This document shows positions 17,835-25,980 of a stretch of DNA of 64,000 bases, piece by piece. The stretch covers positions 62,001 through 126,000 of the forward strand of contig NZ_LBMG01000006.1 in the NCBI RefSeq assembly GCF_001005315.1, read 5' to 3'. The notes beneath the pieces are model-generated. The model made no database searches. It saw only the letters and a list, made by a program, of their open reading frames with translations, and had not been told where the DNA came from. The translations under genes were made by a program, and so were the position numbers. How positions within the stretch are numbered: position 1 is the first letter of the stretch; every line of letters begins with the position of its first letter. This DNA comes from Kordia jejudonensis. GTDB taxonomy: Bacteria; Bacteroidota; Bacteroidia; Flavobacteriales; Flavobacteriaceae.

Positions 17835-17870
17835 TTTTTTTTAATTCAGAATTTAGAATTATGAATTTTG

Positions 17871-17919
17871 AACACTGAATACTGAACACCGAACACCGAA
17901 TACTGAACACTGAATACCG
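17871..17919 (+). repeat. Seven-copy heptamer tandem repeat GAAYACY
   Basis: Seven uninterrupted copies of a 7-base unit GAA(C/T)AC(C/T) cover 49 bases. They lie between the ferredoxin stop and the convergent sugar kinase, after an AT-rich stretch of TTAGAATTATGAATTTT type. It is not coding. Confidence 0.85.
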
Positions 17920-17962
17920 ATTCTAAAACTAAAGAAGAGACGTTAAAAGTCACAGATCTGCA

Positions 17963-18904
17963 TTACTTTTTCAACAATTCTGATAAGATATTGATGTTAT
18001 TTGGTAATCTTCCCACATTTTGTAGTTTAAGTGCTGCAAGATTCAATGCAATATGCAAACAGTCTTCGATTGTGTTATTTTTTAAATATGCAAATAAAAA
18101 TCCTGACCAAAAAGCATCTCCCGCACCCGTAGCATCCATGACTTTGTTAATTTTGATGGCTGGCATATGAATCAATTTTTTGTTGCGTTGTGATAATTTT
18201 ACACCATCTTTCCCCAATGTTAAGCACACAATGTCCACTCCAAGATCGTGAAAAAAACTAAAGACTTCGTCATGGGTAAAAGTATCATCAAATAATCGTG
18301 CTATATCATCTTCGCTAATTTTCACCAACGGATTGTAGCTGCAATATTCTTTGATAATTTGTAATGCATTTTCTTTATCTGGCCATATTTTTTCAGAGTA
18401 ATTGATATCGATACTGAATTTACATCCTAGTTGAAACGCTTCCTTTGCTTTGTTGATGATTGTTTTTTGCGCTGGATTTTTACTTAATGCAAAGCAAGTT
18501 GTATGAAAAATGCGAATCTTTTTTAGTAAACTCGTCGGAATTTGATCTTCAGTAATTAAAAAATCTGAATTCCGATAGGCAATAAAATCTGGCGTATCTA
18601 AAGAGCGTGATACAAAGATGATTGATGTGGGACTTGTCTCAATTTTTTTGACATGATCAATATTGATGGCAACTTCATGCAACCGTTCTAAAATATAGTC
18701 TCCTAATCCGTCAGTACCAATACTTGCCACTAAAGCCGTATTGAGTCCTAAACGTGCTGTGTTCATCGCCACATTGGTAGGCGAACCACCTAAATATCTA
18801 TGATAATCTCTTGTATTATTGATAAGAACACCTTCTTGATGTCCTATAAAATCTACCAATGCTTCTCCTACGCAAAGAATATCTATGTCTTTATTTGTGA
18901 TCAA
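17963..18904 (-). CDS. PfkB-family sugar kinase, probable fructokinase
   Basis: This 313-residue ribokinase-fold kinase has the N-terminal G-G-S-P-T-N-V-A-M-N motif (39-48) and the C-terminal D-A-T-G-A-G-D motif (257-263) with catalytic Asp263 and the anion hole. It overlaps the GH100 gene start/stop by four bases (ATGA), so it is the last gene of the four-gene sugar operon. Phosphorylation of fructose released from sucrose is inferred from this context; 2-keto-3-deoxygluconate or another ketose is possible by sequence alone. Confidence 0.88.
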   Translation of the reverse strand: MITNKDIDILCVGEALVDFIGHQEGVLINNTRDYHRYLGGSPTNVAMNTARLGLNTALVASIGTDGLGDYILERLHEVAINIDHVKKIETSPTSIIFVSRSLDTPDFIAYRNSDFLITEDQIPTSLLKKIRIFHTTCFALSKNPAQKTIINKAKEAFQLGCKFSIDINYSEKIWPDKENALQIIKEYCSYNPLVKISEDDIARLFDDTFTHDEVFSFFHDLGVDIVCLTLGKDGVKLSQRNKKLIHMPAIKINKVMDATGAGDAFWSGFLFAYLKNNTIEDCLHIALNLAALKLQNVGRLPNNINILSELLKK

Positions 18905-20076
18905 ACTAATAATCTTTTTCCGTTAATGTATTGTTCTACTAATAGTTCGCTAGCTGCACTCCATGCGCAATTTGGAACTCCGATGGCTTTTTGAGTTTTT
19001 GTGTTGAAATTTTCATAGAATCCAAAATTTTCTTGTGCGTTTAATGTTTTAATTTGGGCTAAAACATCTTTTGCAATTTCAACTTTATTTTGTGTTACTA
19101 AACTAATTCCGTAAAAGCCATTTACCATTTGCCAAGTGCCTCCATTGTGAAATTCGTACGGGAAATTTCTAAATTCATATTTACAGTTATTTACCAATAA
19201 TTTCCAATCGTCATCTGCTTCCGTAATTGGTTTCCAAAAAGCTGGTAATAGTTGTAAAGGCAAACTTTGGCGTAAATTTTCTGTATAATTTGTCAAATCT
19301 TCTTGAAAGTTTTGATCGCCAAGTTGTAATAATTGCGCAATTCCATTTCCAAAGGCATCAAACATAGTTTGATAGCCAGAAGGATTTACTGAAGCCATCC
19401 AATACGAAGCATCTTTTAAATTGTTGTATGCTTTAGGATGGAAAGGTGTTTGGTATGCTGTTTTTCTATAATTTCCATTTACTTTTTCTGTGATGCGTTC
19501 AATTTTTGCTTGCTGCTTTTCAGATGGACGCAACTTTTGGATACATCGCAATGCCCATAATCGCAATACTTGATCGTACAATGTGTGTCCTTCTGTAATG
19601 TATTCGTCTGCCCAATTTCCCGATCTTGGTACGTATAACAAATCGTTGTTATTGAATTCCCATGCTTCTAATAAGTTGAATCCTTTGTCAATATTTGGCA
19701 GTAATTTTTCGAGTAATTCGTCGTCATGTGTCATCCAATAGTAATTACAAACACCAATGATAAACCAAGAAATGGTATCTACACGACCTGCCAAACCGCC
19801 AAAACTCACTTCCACTTCGTTAGTTGACTTAAAAAACACATTGGATGGAATGTGTCCTAATTCATGTTGATGATTGGCAAGCGTATATAAGGTGTTTTTA
19901 AACGTATTTATAAATGTTTCATCACCATCAAGCAATGCAGAAAGTCCACAAATAACGCCGTCTCTTGCCCAAACACGTTTGTAGTTTGTAATGTTTTCGG
20001 CACTTGCCAAGAAACCTTTTTCAGAACTCGCTTTGCGTAGCAATTCTTTAGCTTTTATATACGATTCGTTGCTCAT
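18901..20076 (-). CDS. GH100-family invertase-like glycoside hydrolase
   Basis: This 391-residue (alpha/alpha)6-barrel hydrolase resembles GH100 alkaline/neutral invertases. Motifs seen are R-V-W-A-R-D-G (34-40), S-G-N-W-A-D-E-Y (152-159, candidate acid Asp157) and Y-E-F-H-N-G-G-T-W (307-315, candidate base Glu308). Roles of these residues are assigned by position, not proven. It has no signal peptide, so it should act in the cytoplasm on sugar brought in by the adjacent transporter. It overlaps both neighbours by four bases. Sucrose is the expected substrate. Confidence 0.82.
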   Translation of the reverse strand: MSNESYIKAKELLRKASSEKGFLASAENITNYKRVWARDGVICGLSALLDGDETFINTFKNTLYTLANHQHELGHIPSNVFFKSTNEVEVSFGGLAGRVDTISWFIIGVCNYYWMTHDDELLEKLLPNIDKGFNLLEAWEFNNNDLLYVPRSGNWADEYITEGHTLYDQVLRLWALRCIQKLRPSEKQQAKIERITEKVNGNYRKTAYQTPFHPKAYNNLKDASYWMASVNPSGYQTMFDAFGNGIAQLLQLGDQNFQEDLTNYTENLRQSLPLQLLPAFWKPITEADDDWKLLVNNCKYEFRNFPYEFHNGGTWQMVNGFYGISLVTQNKVEIAKDVLAQIKTLNAQENFGFYENFNTKTQKAIGVPNCAWSAASELLVEQYINGKRLLV

Positions 20077-21383
20077 GCAGTTGCTACTTTTTGTTTGGTT
20101 TTTGTTTGAATCATTAGTGTGCAGATCATACTAATTACTAATAATACACCTGCAAATGTGATCGCATTACGCGGATCGTTGTTTAGAAAGTGTTTTAAGA
20201 TGAATCCAAAAGACACTGTTTGAAGAATCATTGGAATTACAATCATCATGTTAATGATTCCCATATATACACCATAACGTTCTTTTGGAATTTCCGATAC
20301 TACCATTAAGTACGGAATTCCCATCATGCTTGCCCAACCAATACCAAAACCAGTGATGGCAATCAATAATATGTTTTTATTTTCGATGTGTGGAAATGCT
20401 AAAAAGCCAATAGCCGCAATGAGTAAACAAAAAGCATGTACTTTTTTAGGGCTGTATTTTTTGGCAAATCCTACTAAAGCAAACGCGACTAAAAATGTAA
20501 CCACATTGTACCAACCGTTTACCAAACCTGTCCAGCTTACAGCTTCACTATACGCTTCTGTATTTTCGGGTGTTGCGTTCCAAACTGAAAGCGCTACACT
20601 TTTGGATGAGTTTTGCCAATAACAGAATAGGGCATACCATTGAAATAAGTAGACCAATGCTAATTGCCACATTACTTTTGGCATGTCTTTAATTGCTGAA
20701 AAAATTTCGATTAGTGGTTTTAAGATACTTCTTTTTTCACTTTTGAGTTTAGCTAATTCTTCTACTGTAGGAGGAATTTCCTTGGTTTTGCTCATGCTCC
20801 ATAAAACAGACGCTATGGAACAGAAAGCTCCTAGGAAAAAAGATGCATATACCCAAGTTGGTAACGAACCTGTAGTTCCTATAAAAATGAGAGGAAAAAT
20901 AAATAATGATACGTTTGATAATACTTGTCCCAAACCTGTAAAAAAGCTTTGCATTTGAAAGCCAAGTGGTTGTTGTTCGTCATCTAGTTTGTCGGCAATA
21001 AGCGCTCTGTATGGTTCCATTGCTGTGTTATTCCCAACATCTAAAATCCATAACAATCCTGCTGCCATCCATAAAGAACTACTGTATGGAAATATGAGTA
21101 GAGTTAAACTACAAAGTATAGCACCAATGAGGAAAAAAGGTTTACGTCTTCCAAATTTTGGACTCCATGTTTTATCACTTATTGCTCCAATAATTGGTTG
21201 TACTAACAAACCTGTTACTGGACCAGCAAGATGTAAAATTGGAATTTGATCTGGACTTGCGCCTAAGAAATCATAAATAGGTGTTACTGCACTTTGTTGT
21301 AGACCAAAACTGTATTGAATTCCGAAGAATCCAACATTCATGTTTAATATTTGCCAGAAACTTAATTTAACTTTTTTAAACAT
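20073..21383 (-). CDS. SLC45-type MFS sugar transporter
   Basis: This 436-residue transporter has about 12 membrane segments. The loop between segments 2 and 3 carries S-P-K-F-G-R-R-K-P-F, the R-x-G-R-R-x-P pattern of the SLC45/sucrose-proton symporter group. The N-terminus (NVGFFGIQYSFGLQQSAVTP) also fits that group. It overlaps the GH100 gene by four bases (ATGA). It should import a disaccharide, most probably sucrose, across the inner membrane with protons. The substrate is an inference from family and neighbours. Confidence 0.87.
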   Translation of the reverse strand: MFKKVKLSFWQILNMNVGFFGIQYSFGLQQSAVTPIYDFLGASPDQIPILHLAGPVTGLLVQPIIGAISDKTWSPKFGRRKPFFLIGAILCSLTLLIFPYSSSLWMAAGLLWILDVGNNTAMEPYRALIADKLDDEQQPLGFQMQSFFTGLGQVLSNVSLFIFPLIFIGTTGSLPTWVYASFFLGAFCSIASVLWSMSKTKEIPPTVEELAKLKSEKRSILKPLIEIFSAIKDMPKVMWQLALVYLFQWYALFCYWQNSSKSVALSVWNATPENTEAYSEAVSWTGLVNGWYNVVTFLVAFALVGFAKKYSPKKVHAFCLLIAAIGFLAFPHIENKNILLIAITGFGIGWASMMGIPYLMVVSEIPKERYGVYMGIINMMIVIPMILQTVSFGFILKHFLNNDPRNAITFAGVLLVISMICTLMIQTKTKQKVATA

Positions 21384-21449
21384 TGTGGTATTGTTTTTAA
21401 TAATCTTTTTCAGAAAGTATGCTAGAAACTCAAGATACTATTTTGATAA

Positions 21450-21485
21450 AAAAAGAGCTAACATTAATTAACATTAACTCTTTTT
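21450..21485 (-). terminator. Possible weak terminator between TonB receptor and MFS gene
   Basis: AAAAAGAG (21450-21457) and CTCTTTTT (21478-21485) pair around an AT-rich loop that itself has a direct repeat of TAACATTAA. On the minus strand it could end or attenuate transcripts after the receptor gene. Confidence 0.4.
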
Positions 21486-21516
21486 CATTAATTTAAAAAC
21501 TTATGAATTCAAATAA

Positions 21517-24132
21517 TTAAAACATGTATTGTAGTGTAAGTGATATAGATCTTCCAGGTAAAGGTCTTGCTCTTACGATATTAGTTTGTCCTTCTACAAT
21601 GCTTCCTTCTTCTGATTCTGTAATTCCTAAAGAATCAAATATATTGTTTGCTGCGATGTTTGCATTTAACGATTTTGTAATTCCGATATTGATGAAACTG
21701 TTTACTATAACAAATCCTGGCATAACTAGTTCGTTAGAATCTTGCGCATATGCTTTTGTTTGTCCTATAAAGCTTAAACCAACGGAGTTTTGCTTTTCTT
21801 TTCCAAAGTCATACGTTGGAATTATGTTGTATATGAAATCTGGTTGTCTTCTTGGTGTGTTTCCAGCATTGTCTCCAGAGTCTACTTCTGCATCTGTCCA
21901 AGTAACGGCTCCACGTAAGCTGAAATCGTCAAATTTGTAAAAACCTTCTACTTCTACACCAAAAGACTTATAGTCGTTTTCAATGATACTGTTTGTTGAA
22001 GCTTCAAATCCGCCTTCTTCTTCCGTTTTTGCATAGAAAGCTGTGGCATAAATAGCTCCGTTTTCAAAACCTCTTTTGTATCCAAATTCAGCTTGATTGA
22101 TAAAATCCAACGCATTGATACGATCTCCATCTAAGTAATCTAATCCAGAGAATAAAATTCTGTCTGCTTTTGCAGAAGCGCCTCTACTGTAGCGACCAAA
22201 GATTGCTTGATTGTTTTGTAATTTATAGTTTAAACCTACAGAATATGATACGTAATCATAATCGTAATCAACCGCTGTAGGATTTGCATTATCAATAGCA
22301 AACACATTTTGTTCTGGCACAGAAATTACACCATCATTGTTTACATCAAATTCTCTTTCTGTTCCTGCGGTAAACGAACCTGAAACGCGTCCTTTATCAT
22401 AACGTAAACTTGCATCAATGGTAAAGTTTTCAGAAGCTTCTAACGTAAGGTTTACGTATGGCGCAGATACATTGTAGTCTGTGTCATAGTTTCTGTGTAG
22501 ATTTCCCCAGAAAGGTGTTCCGTACGCATACAAACCATTTTCACTTAAAGCGCCTCCAGAAGCATCAAAAGCATTGATTAAACGTGCATTATCATCATTT
22601 ACTTCTTGTAAGTACGAATTCCATAACCATGACATAGAAATACTTTGAAACGATTTAAAATATCCTACCGTTACATCTAAGTTATCATATGATTTTGATA
22701 ATTTAAAATCGTTCATGAAGTTATTAAAGTTGTTCAATTCTACATCAAACATATGAATTCTTGCTACCAAACTGTTTCCTCCAACTGGCGAACCATCTGT
22801 AAAGGCAAGTGTTGCACCTGTTCCGAAAGAATCGGCTATTGTAGTTGCATCAGCTACTTGCGAAGGAAATGGAGATACAAATGTTCCATTATTAGCAGAA
22901 AAACGTCCATTGTTGCTTACTTTCCAATTGTTTCCTAAATCAAAGTTTGCTTGCATTCCTATAGATGTAGAAATTGGATTCATTCCGTTTGTAACATCGC
23001 CTCTTCGCAATTGTCCATCAGCACCAAGTCCAACAGTTTGGGTTAGGTTTGCACTATGCAATGATCCTCTAGTAGCATCAAAGTTTGGCGCATTTCCCCA
23101 ATCAGGATTGCTATTAGTTCCTGTTACTTGTATTGGCATTGGTAAATAGGCAGCTGCTTTGTCATTTAAATATTTTGCATATACGCGAATTGAACCTTTT
23201 TCAAATTCTTTTGTTAAGCTTACTTTTAATTGGCCACCATTATTGGCAGTATACCCTGTTTCTCTAACGCCTTCTCCAGCTCTGTAGAATCCACCCGTAT
23301 GCAGGTATAAACCGTCTCCTATTTTAGAACCATAACTAAAGTCTGTTCGGAACGAATTAAAATCGATTCCAAATGTAGTTCCAATAGCGCCACCTTCTTT
23401 TTTTCCTGTTTTGCTAATGATGTTGATAATTCCACCAGGTCCGTTAGAAGTTAGTGTTGATGCTGAACCTCCACGAATCGCTTCAATTCTTTTTACATTG
23501 TAATCAAATCGTGTAAAAATATCTGCGGTTCCAAAAGAGATATCACCATATAATAATACAGGCAAACCATCTTCTTGCAATTGTACATATTTAGATCCAC
23601 CAGAAGAAATTGGTACACCACGTACGGCAATGTTAGCATTTCCTTCTCCACCAGATGATTCTGCACGAATACCAGGAATTGTTCTAAATATTTCTGCTGT
23701 AGTTCTTGGAGCAGATTGCTCAATGGTTGCAGGTTGCATCGTTGTTACCGATACACTCGATTCAATTTTCGATCTTGGGTTTACCACACCAGTTATAATT
23801 ACTTGATCTAGAGAGTTTTCATCTTCTGCTAGTGTAGCGTTTACGATAAGATCAGTACCATTAACAGTTATTACTTTACTAAAAGTAACATATCCAATAG
23901 AAGAAGCTTTTAATGTGTAGTTTCCGTCTTCTACATTGACAATCGTATATTTTCCATCAAAATCAGTGACAGCTCCTTTTGTAGTTCCATCAAGAATAAT
24001 GTTTACACCAGGGATTGGCATTCCTTTTTGATCATTCACAGTACCTGAAATTTTGGTTTGTGCAAATGATATTGTTGTCACCAAAAGTAATAATAAGGAA
24101 CAAAGACCTTTTAAGTTAGTATAGTTTTTCAT
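21517..24132 (-). CDS. TonB-dependent receptor of the sugar locus
   Basis: This 871-residue receptor has a signal peptide (about 1-24), a carboxypeptidase-like domain (about 27-110, with GVNIILDGTTKGAVTDFDGK), a plug (about 125-240, including IRGGSASTLTSNGPGGIINI) and a barrel ending in SLTLQYMF. It is shorter than SusC (usually about 1000 residues) and has no SusD partner, so it resembles receptors such as SuxA of Xanthomonas that import sucrose alone. It heads the operon transcribed toward the MFS, GH100 and PfkB genes and faces a LacI regulator. Sucrose is inferred. Confidence 0.87.
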   Translation of the reverse strand: MKNYTNLKGLCSLLLLLVTTISFAQTKISGTVNDQKGMPIPGVNIILDGTTKGAVTDFDGKYTIVNVEDGNYTLKASSIGYVTFSKVITVNGTDLIVNATLAEDENSLDQVIITGVVNPRSKIESSVSVTTMQPATIEQSAPRTTAEIFRTIPGIRAESSGGEGNANIAVRGVPISSGGSKYVQLQEDGLPVLLYGDISFGTADIFTRFDYNVKRIEAIRGGSASTLTSNGPGGIINIISKTGKKEGGAIGTTFGIDFNSFRTDFSYGSKIGDGLYLHTGGFYRAGEGVRETGYTANNGGQLKVSLTKEFEKGSIRVYAKYLNDKAAAYLPMPIQVTGTNSNPDWGNAPNFDATRGSLHSANLTQTVGLGADGQLRRGDVTNGMNPISTSIGMQANFDLGNNWKVSNNGRFSANNGTFVSPFPSQVADATTIADSFGTGATLAFTDGSPVGGNSLVARIHMFDVELNNFNNFMNDFKLSKSYDNLDVTVGYFKSFQSISMSWLWNSYLQEVNDDNARLINAFDASGGALSENGLYAYGTPFWGNLHRNYDTDYNVSAPYVNLTLEASENFTIDASLRYDKGRVSGSFTAGTEREFDVNNDGVISVPEQNVFAIDNANPTAVDYDYDYVSYSVGLNYKLQNNQAIFGRYSRGASAKADRILFSGLDYLDGDRINALDFINQAEFGYKRGFENGAIYATAFYAKTEEEGGFEASTNSIIENDYKSFGVEVEGFYKFDDFSLRGAVTWTDAEVDSGDNAGNTPRRQPDFIYNIIPTYDFGKEKQNSVGLSFIGQTKAYAQDSNELVMPGFVIVNSFINIGITKSLNANIAANNIFDSLGITESEEGSIVEGQTNIVRARPLPGRSISLTLQYMF

Positions 24133-24206
24133 TGTATTATTTATAGTTTTTTGGATTAATTTTTAGCTAAATTATATTTATAGTGCTACTATTTTACATT
24201 TTTCTC

Positions 24207-24243
24207 ATCGAAAACGTTTTCGATTTTACCGAAAACGTTTTCG
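24207..24243. promoter_or_regulatory. Twin LacI-type operators, 21 bp centre to centre
   Basis: Two perfect palindromes are present: ATCGAAAACGTTTTCGAT at 24207-24224 and a 14-bp core CGAAAACGTTTTCG at 24230-24243. Their centres are 21 bp apart, two helical turns. The pair lies between the TonB receptor start (24132) and the LacI start (24292), so it can control both. Confidence 0.9.
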
Positions 24244-24291
24244 ATTTCGTATTTTGTAATTTCTTTAATTAAAAAAACTACTTTAGTTTTC

Positions 24292-25320
24292 ATGAAACCA
24301 GTTACTTTAAAAGATATAGCAGAAACATTAGGAATTTCTATTACTACAGTTTCAAAAGCGTTGAAAGGGTATCCAGATGTTAGCAAAAAAACACGTGCCT
24401 TGGTCAAAGAACTTGCCCAAACATTGAATTATAAGCCCAATGCTTTTGCGGTAAACTTACGAACCGAAGAATCTAAAACAATTGGTTTGATCATTCCTGA
24501 GATTGTACATCACTTTTTTTCTAGTGTGATTAAAGGAATTGTCAGTCAGGCAGAAAAAAAAGGATATTTGGTGATTATTTTACAATCAAATGAATCGTTT
24601 GAACTAGAAAAGAAACAACTCGATTTGTTGATGAATAAACGTGTGGATGGTATTTTGATTTCGCTGGCGAATGGAACGGCAGATTTTAAACACATTACAG
24701 ACATCATCGCACAAGGAAAACCTATAGTAATGTTTGATAAGATTGCGAAAATTGTCAAATGTTCAAAAGTAATTATCGATGACCGAAAAGCTGCCTACAC
24801 TGCTACACAGCATTTAATTGATACTGGATGTAAGCGAATTGCACATTTTAGAGGTCCATTATTACCTCAAAATTCTATAGATCGTTTTTTAGGGTATAAA
24901 AAAGCCTTGGTAGATAATAATATGGAATACGATCCGTCTTTAGTATATATTTTTGATGATATGACTTTTGAAGTAGGAGAGGAGTTTGCTCGGAAAATCT
25001 TAGCTGAACATACCAATGTAGATGGTATTTTTGTCAATACCGATTTGGTAGCTATTGGAGCAATTACGGAGTTTAACAGACAAGGAGTTAAAATTCCTGA
25101 GGAAATTTCTATTGTGGGTTTTAGCAATTGGTTTATGTCATCTGCAATTACACCTTCATTAACAACTATAAATCAACCAGGATTTGAAATGGGAAAAAAA
25201 GCATTTAAACAATTGTATAAAGAATTAAAAGCTAAGAAAAATAAAAAGTCGGTTGTACCAAAGATTCTTGAATTAGAGACGAGTTTGGTAAAAAGGAATT
25301 CTACAAGAAATTCTGAGTAA
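24292..25320 (+). CDS. LacI-family transcriptional regulator
   Basis: This 342-residue regulator has the LacI helix-turn-helix at the N-terminus (VTLKDIAETLGISITTVSKA) followed by the hinge helix and a periplasmic-binding-protein-like sugar domain (about 60-330). It is divergent from the sugar operon, with twin palindromic operators in between that have the central CG of LacI-family sites. It is probably a repressor released by the imported sugar or a derivative. The effector is inferred. Confidence 0.93.
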   Translation: MKPVTLKDIAETLGISITTVSKALKGYPDVSKKTRALVKELAQTLNYKPNAFAVNLRTEESKTIGLIIPEIVHHFFSSVIKGIVSQAEKKGYLVIILQSNESFELEKKQLDLLMNKRVDGILISLANGTADFKHITDIIAQGKPIVMFDKIAKIVKCSKVIIDDRKAAYTATQHLIDTGCKRIAHFRGPLLPQNSIDRFLGYKKALVDNNMEYDPSLVYIFDDMTFEVGEEFARKILAEHTNVDGIFVNTDLVAIGAITEFNRQGVKIPEEISIVGFSNWFMSSAITPSLTTINQPGFEMGKKAFKQLYKELKAKKNKKSVVPKILELETSLVKRNSTRNSE

Positions 25321-25454
25321 ATATGTATTTATGATTATTTTATGTTGATGTTAAAAATAGAGAAATAGTACTAGAAGTTATAAATACGAGAAGTCATTCA
25401 TGAACCAATGTTTTCGTTTTTTAATTCTTCAATCTTTTAATCTTGATACAAATC

Positions 25455-25491
25455 AAAAAGCCACTTTATCATATGTAAAAAGTGGCTTTTT
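25455..25491. terminator. Bidirectional hairpin terminator
   Basis: AAAAAGCCACTTT and AAAGTGGCTTTTT form a 13-bp stem with an 11-base loop between the convergent LacI and DUF3276 genes. A- and T-runs serve both directions. Confidence 0.75.
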
Positions 25492-25516
25492 TGGTTTTGG
25501 ATTGGTTGTTAATTGT

Positions 25517-25900
25517 TTATATATCTTCAAAATTTACATCTGTAAAACTTCCTGTAGTTCCTGAATCGGCAATGTCGTTGGTATTATCAGCAACATATTC
25601 ACGTTTGAAGTCTTTTTGATGACGTTCAGATATTACTTCTTCTCCTTTTTCATCTACAATATAGGAAGTCATTTCTCCTAAAATTTCTGTAAATGCAGCG
25701 AAATCTTCTTTGTATAAATAAATTTTGTGCTTTTTGTAGTGGAAAGATCCGTCGTCGTTGGTAAATTTTTTGCTTTCTGTAATGGTTAGGTAATAGTCGC
25801 CAGCTTTGGTAGCTCTGACGTCAAAGAAATAAGTTCTCCTTCCTGCCCTCAGTACTTTAGAGAAAATTTCTTCTTTCTCTAATAATTCTTTTTCACTCAT
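25517..25900 (-). CDS. DUF3276 PUR-domain protein
   Basis: This 127-residue protein contains a PUR-alpha-like beta-beta-beta-beta-alpha domain (about 12-90) with R-R-T-Y-F-F-D-V-R and D-Y-Y-L-T-I-T-E-S-K-K motifs. Members bind single-stranded nucleic acid; DUF3276 is common in Bacteroidota. The acidic C-terminus (about 100-127) is disordered. It stands alone and its cellular role here is unknown. Confidence 0.85.
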   Translation of the reverse strand: MSEKELLEKEEIFSKVLRAGRRTYFFDVRATKAGDYYLTITESKKFTNDDGSFHYKKHKIYLYKEDFAAFTEILGEMTSYIVDEKGEEVISERHQKDFKREYVADNTNDIADSGTTGSFTDVNFEDI

Positions 25901-25980
25901 AATCCCCTTTTTCTAAAGTTTAGTTGTTTGTTAATCTCCTTCAAAAATGTAAAAAAAAAATTAACTGAACAACAAAAACC

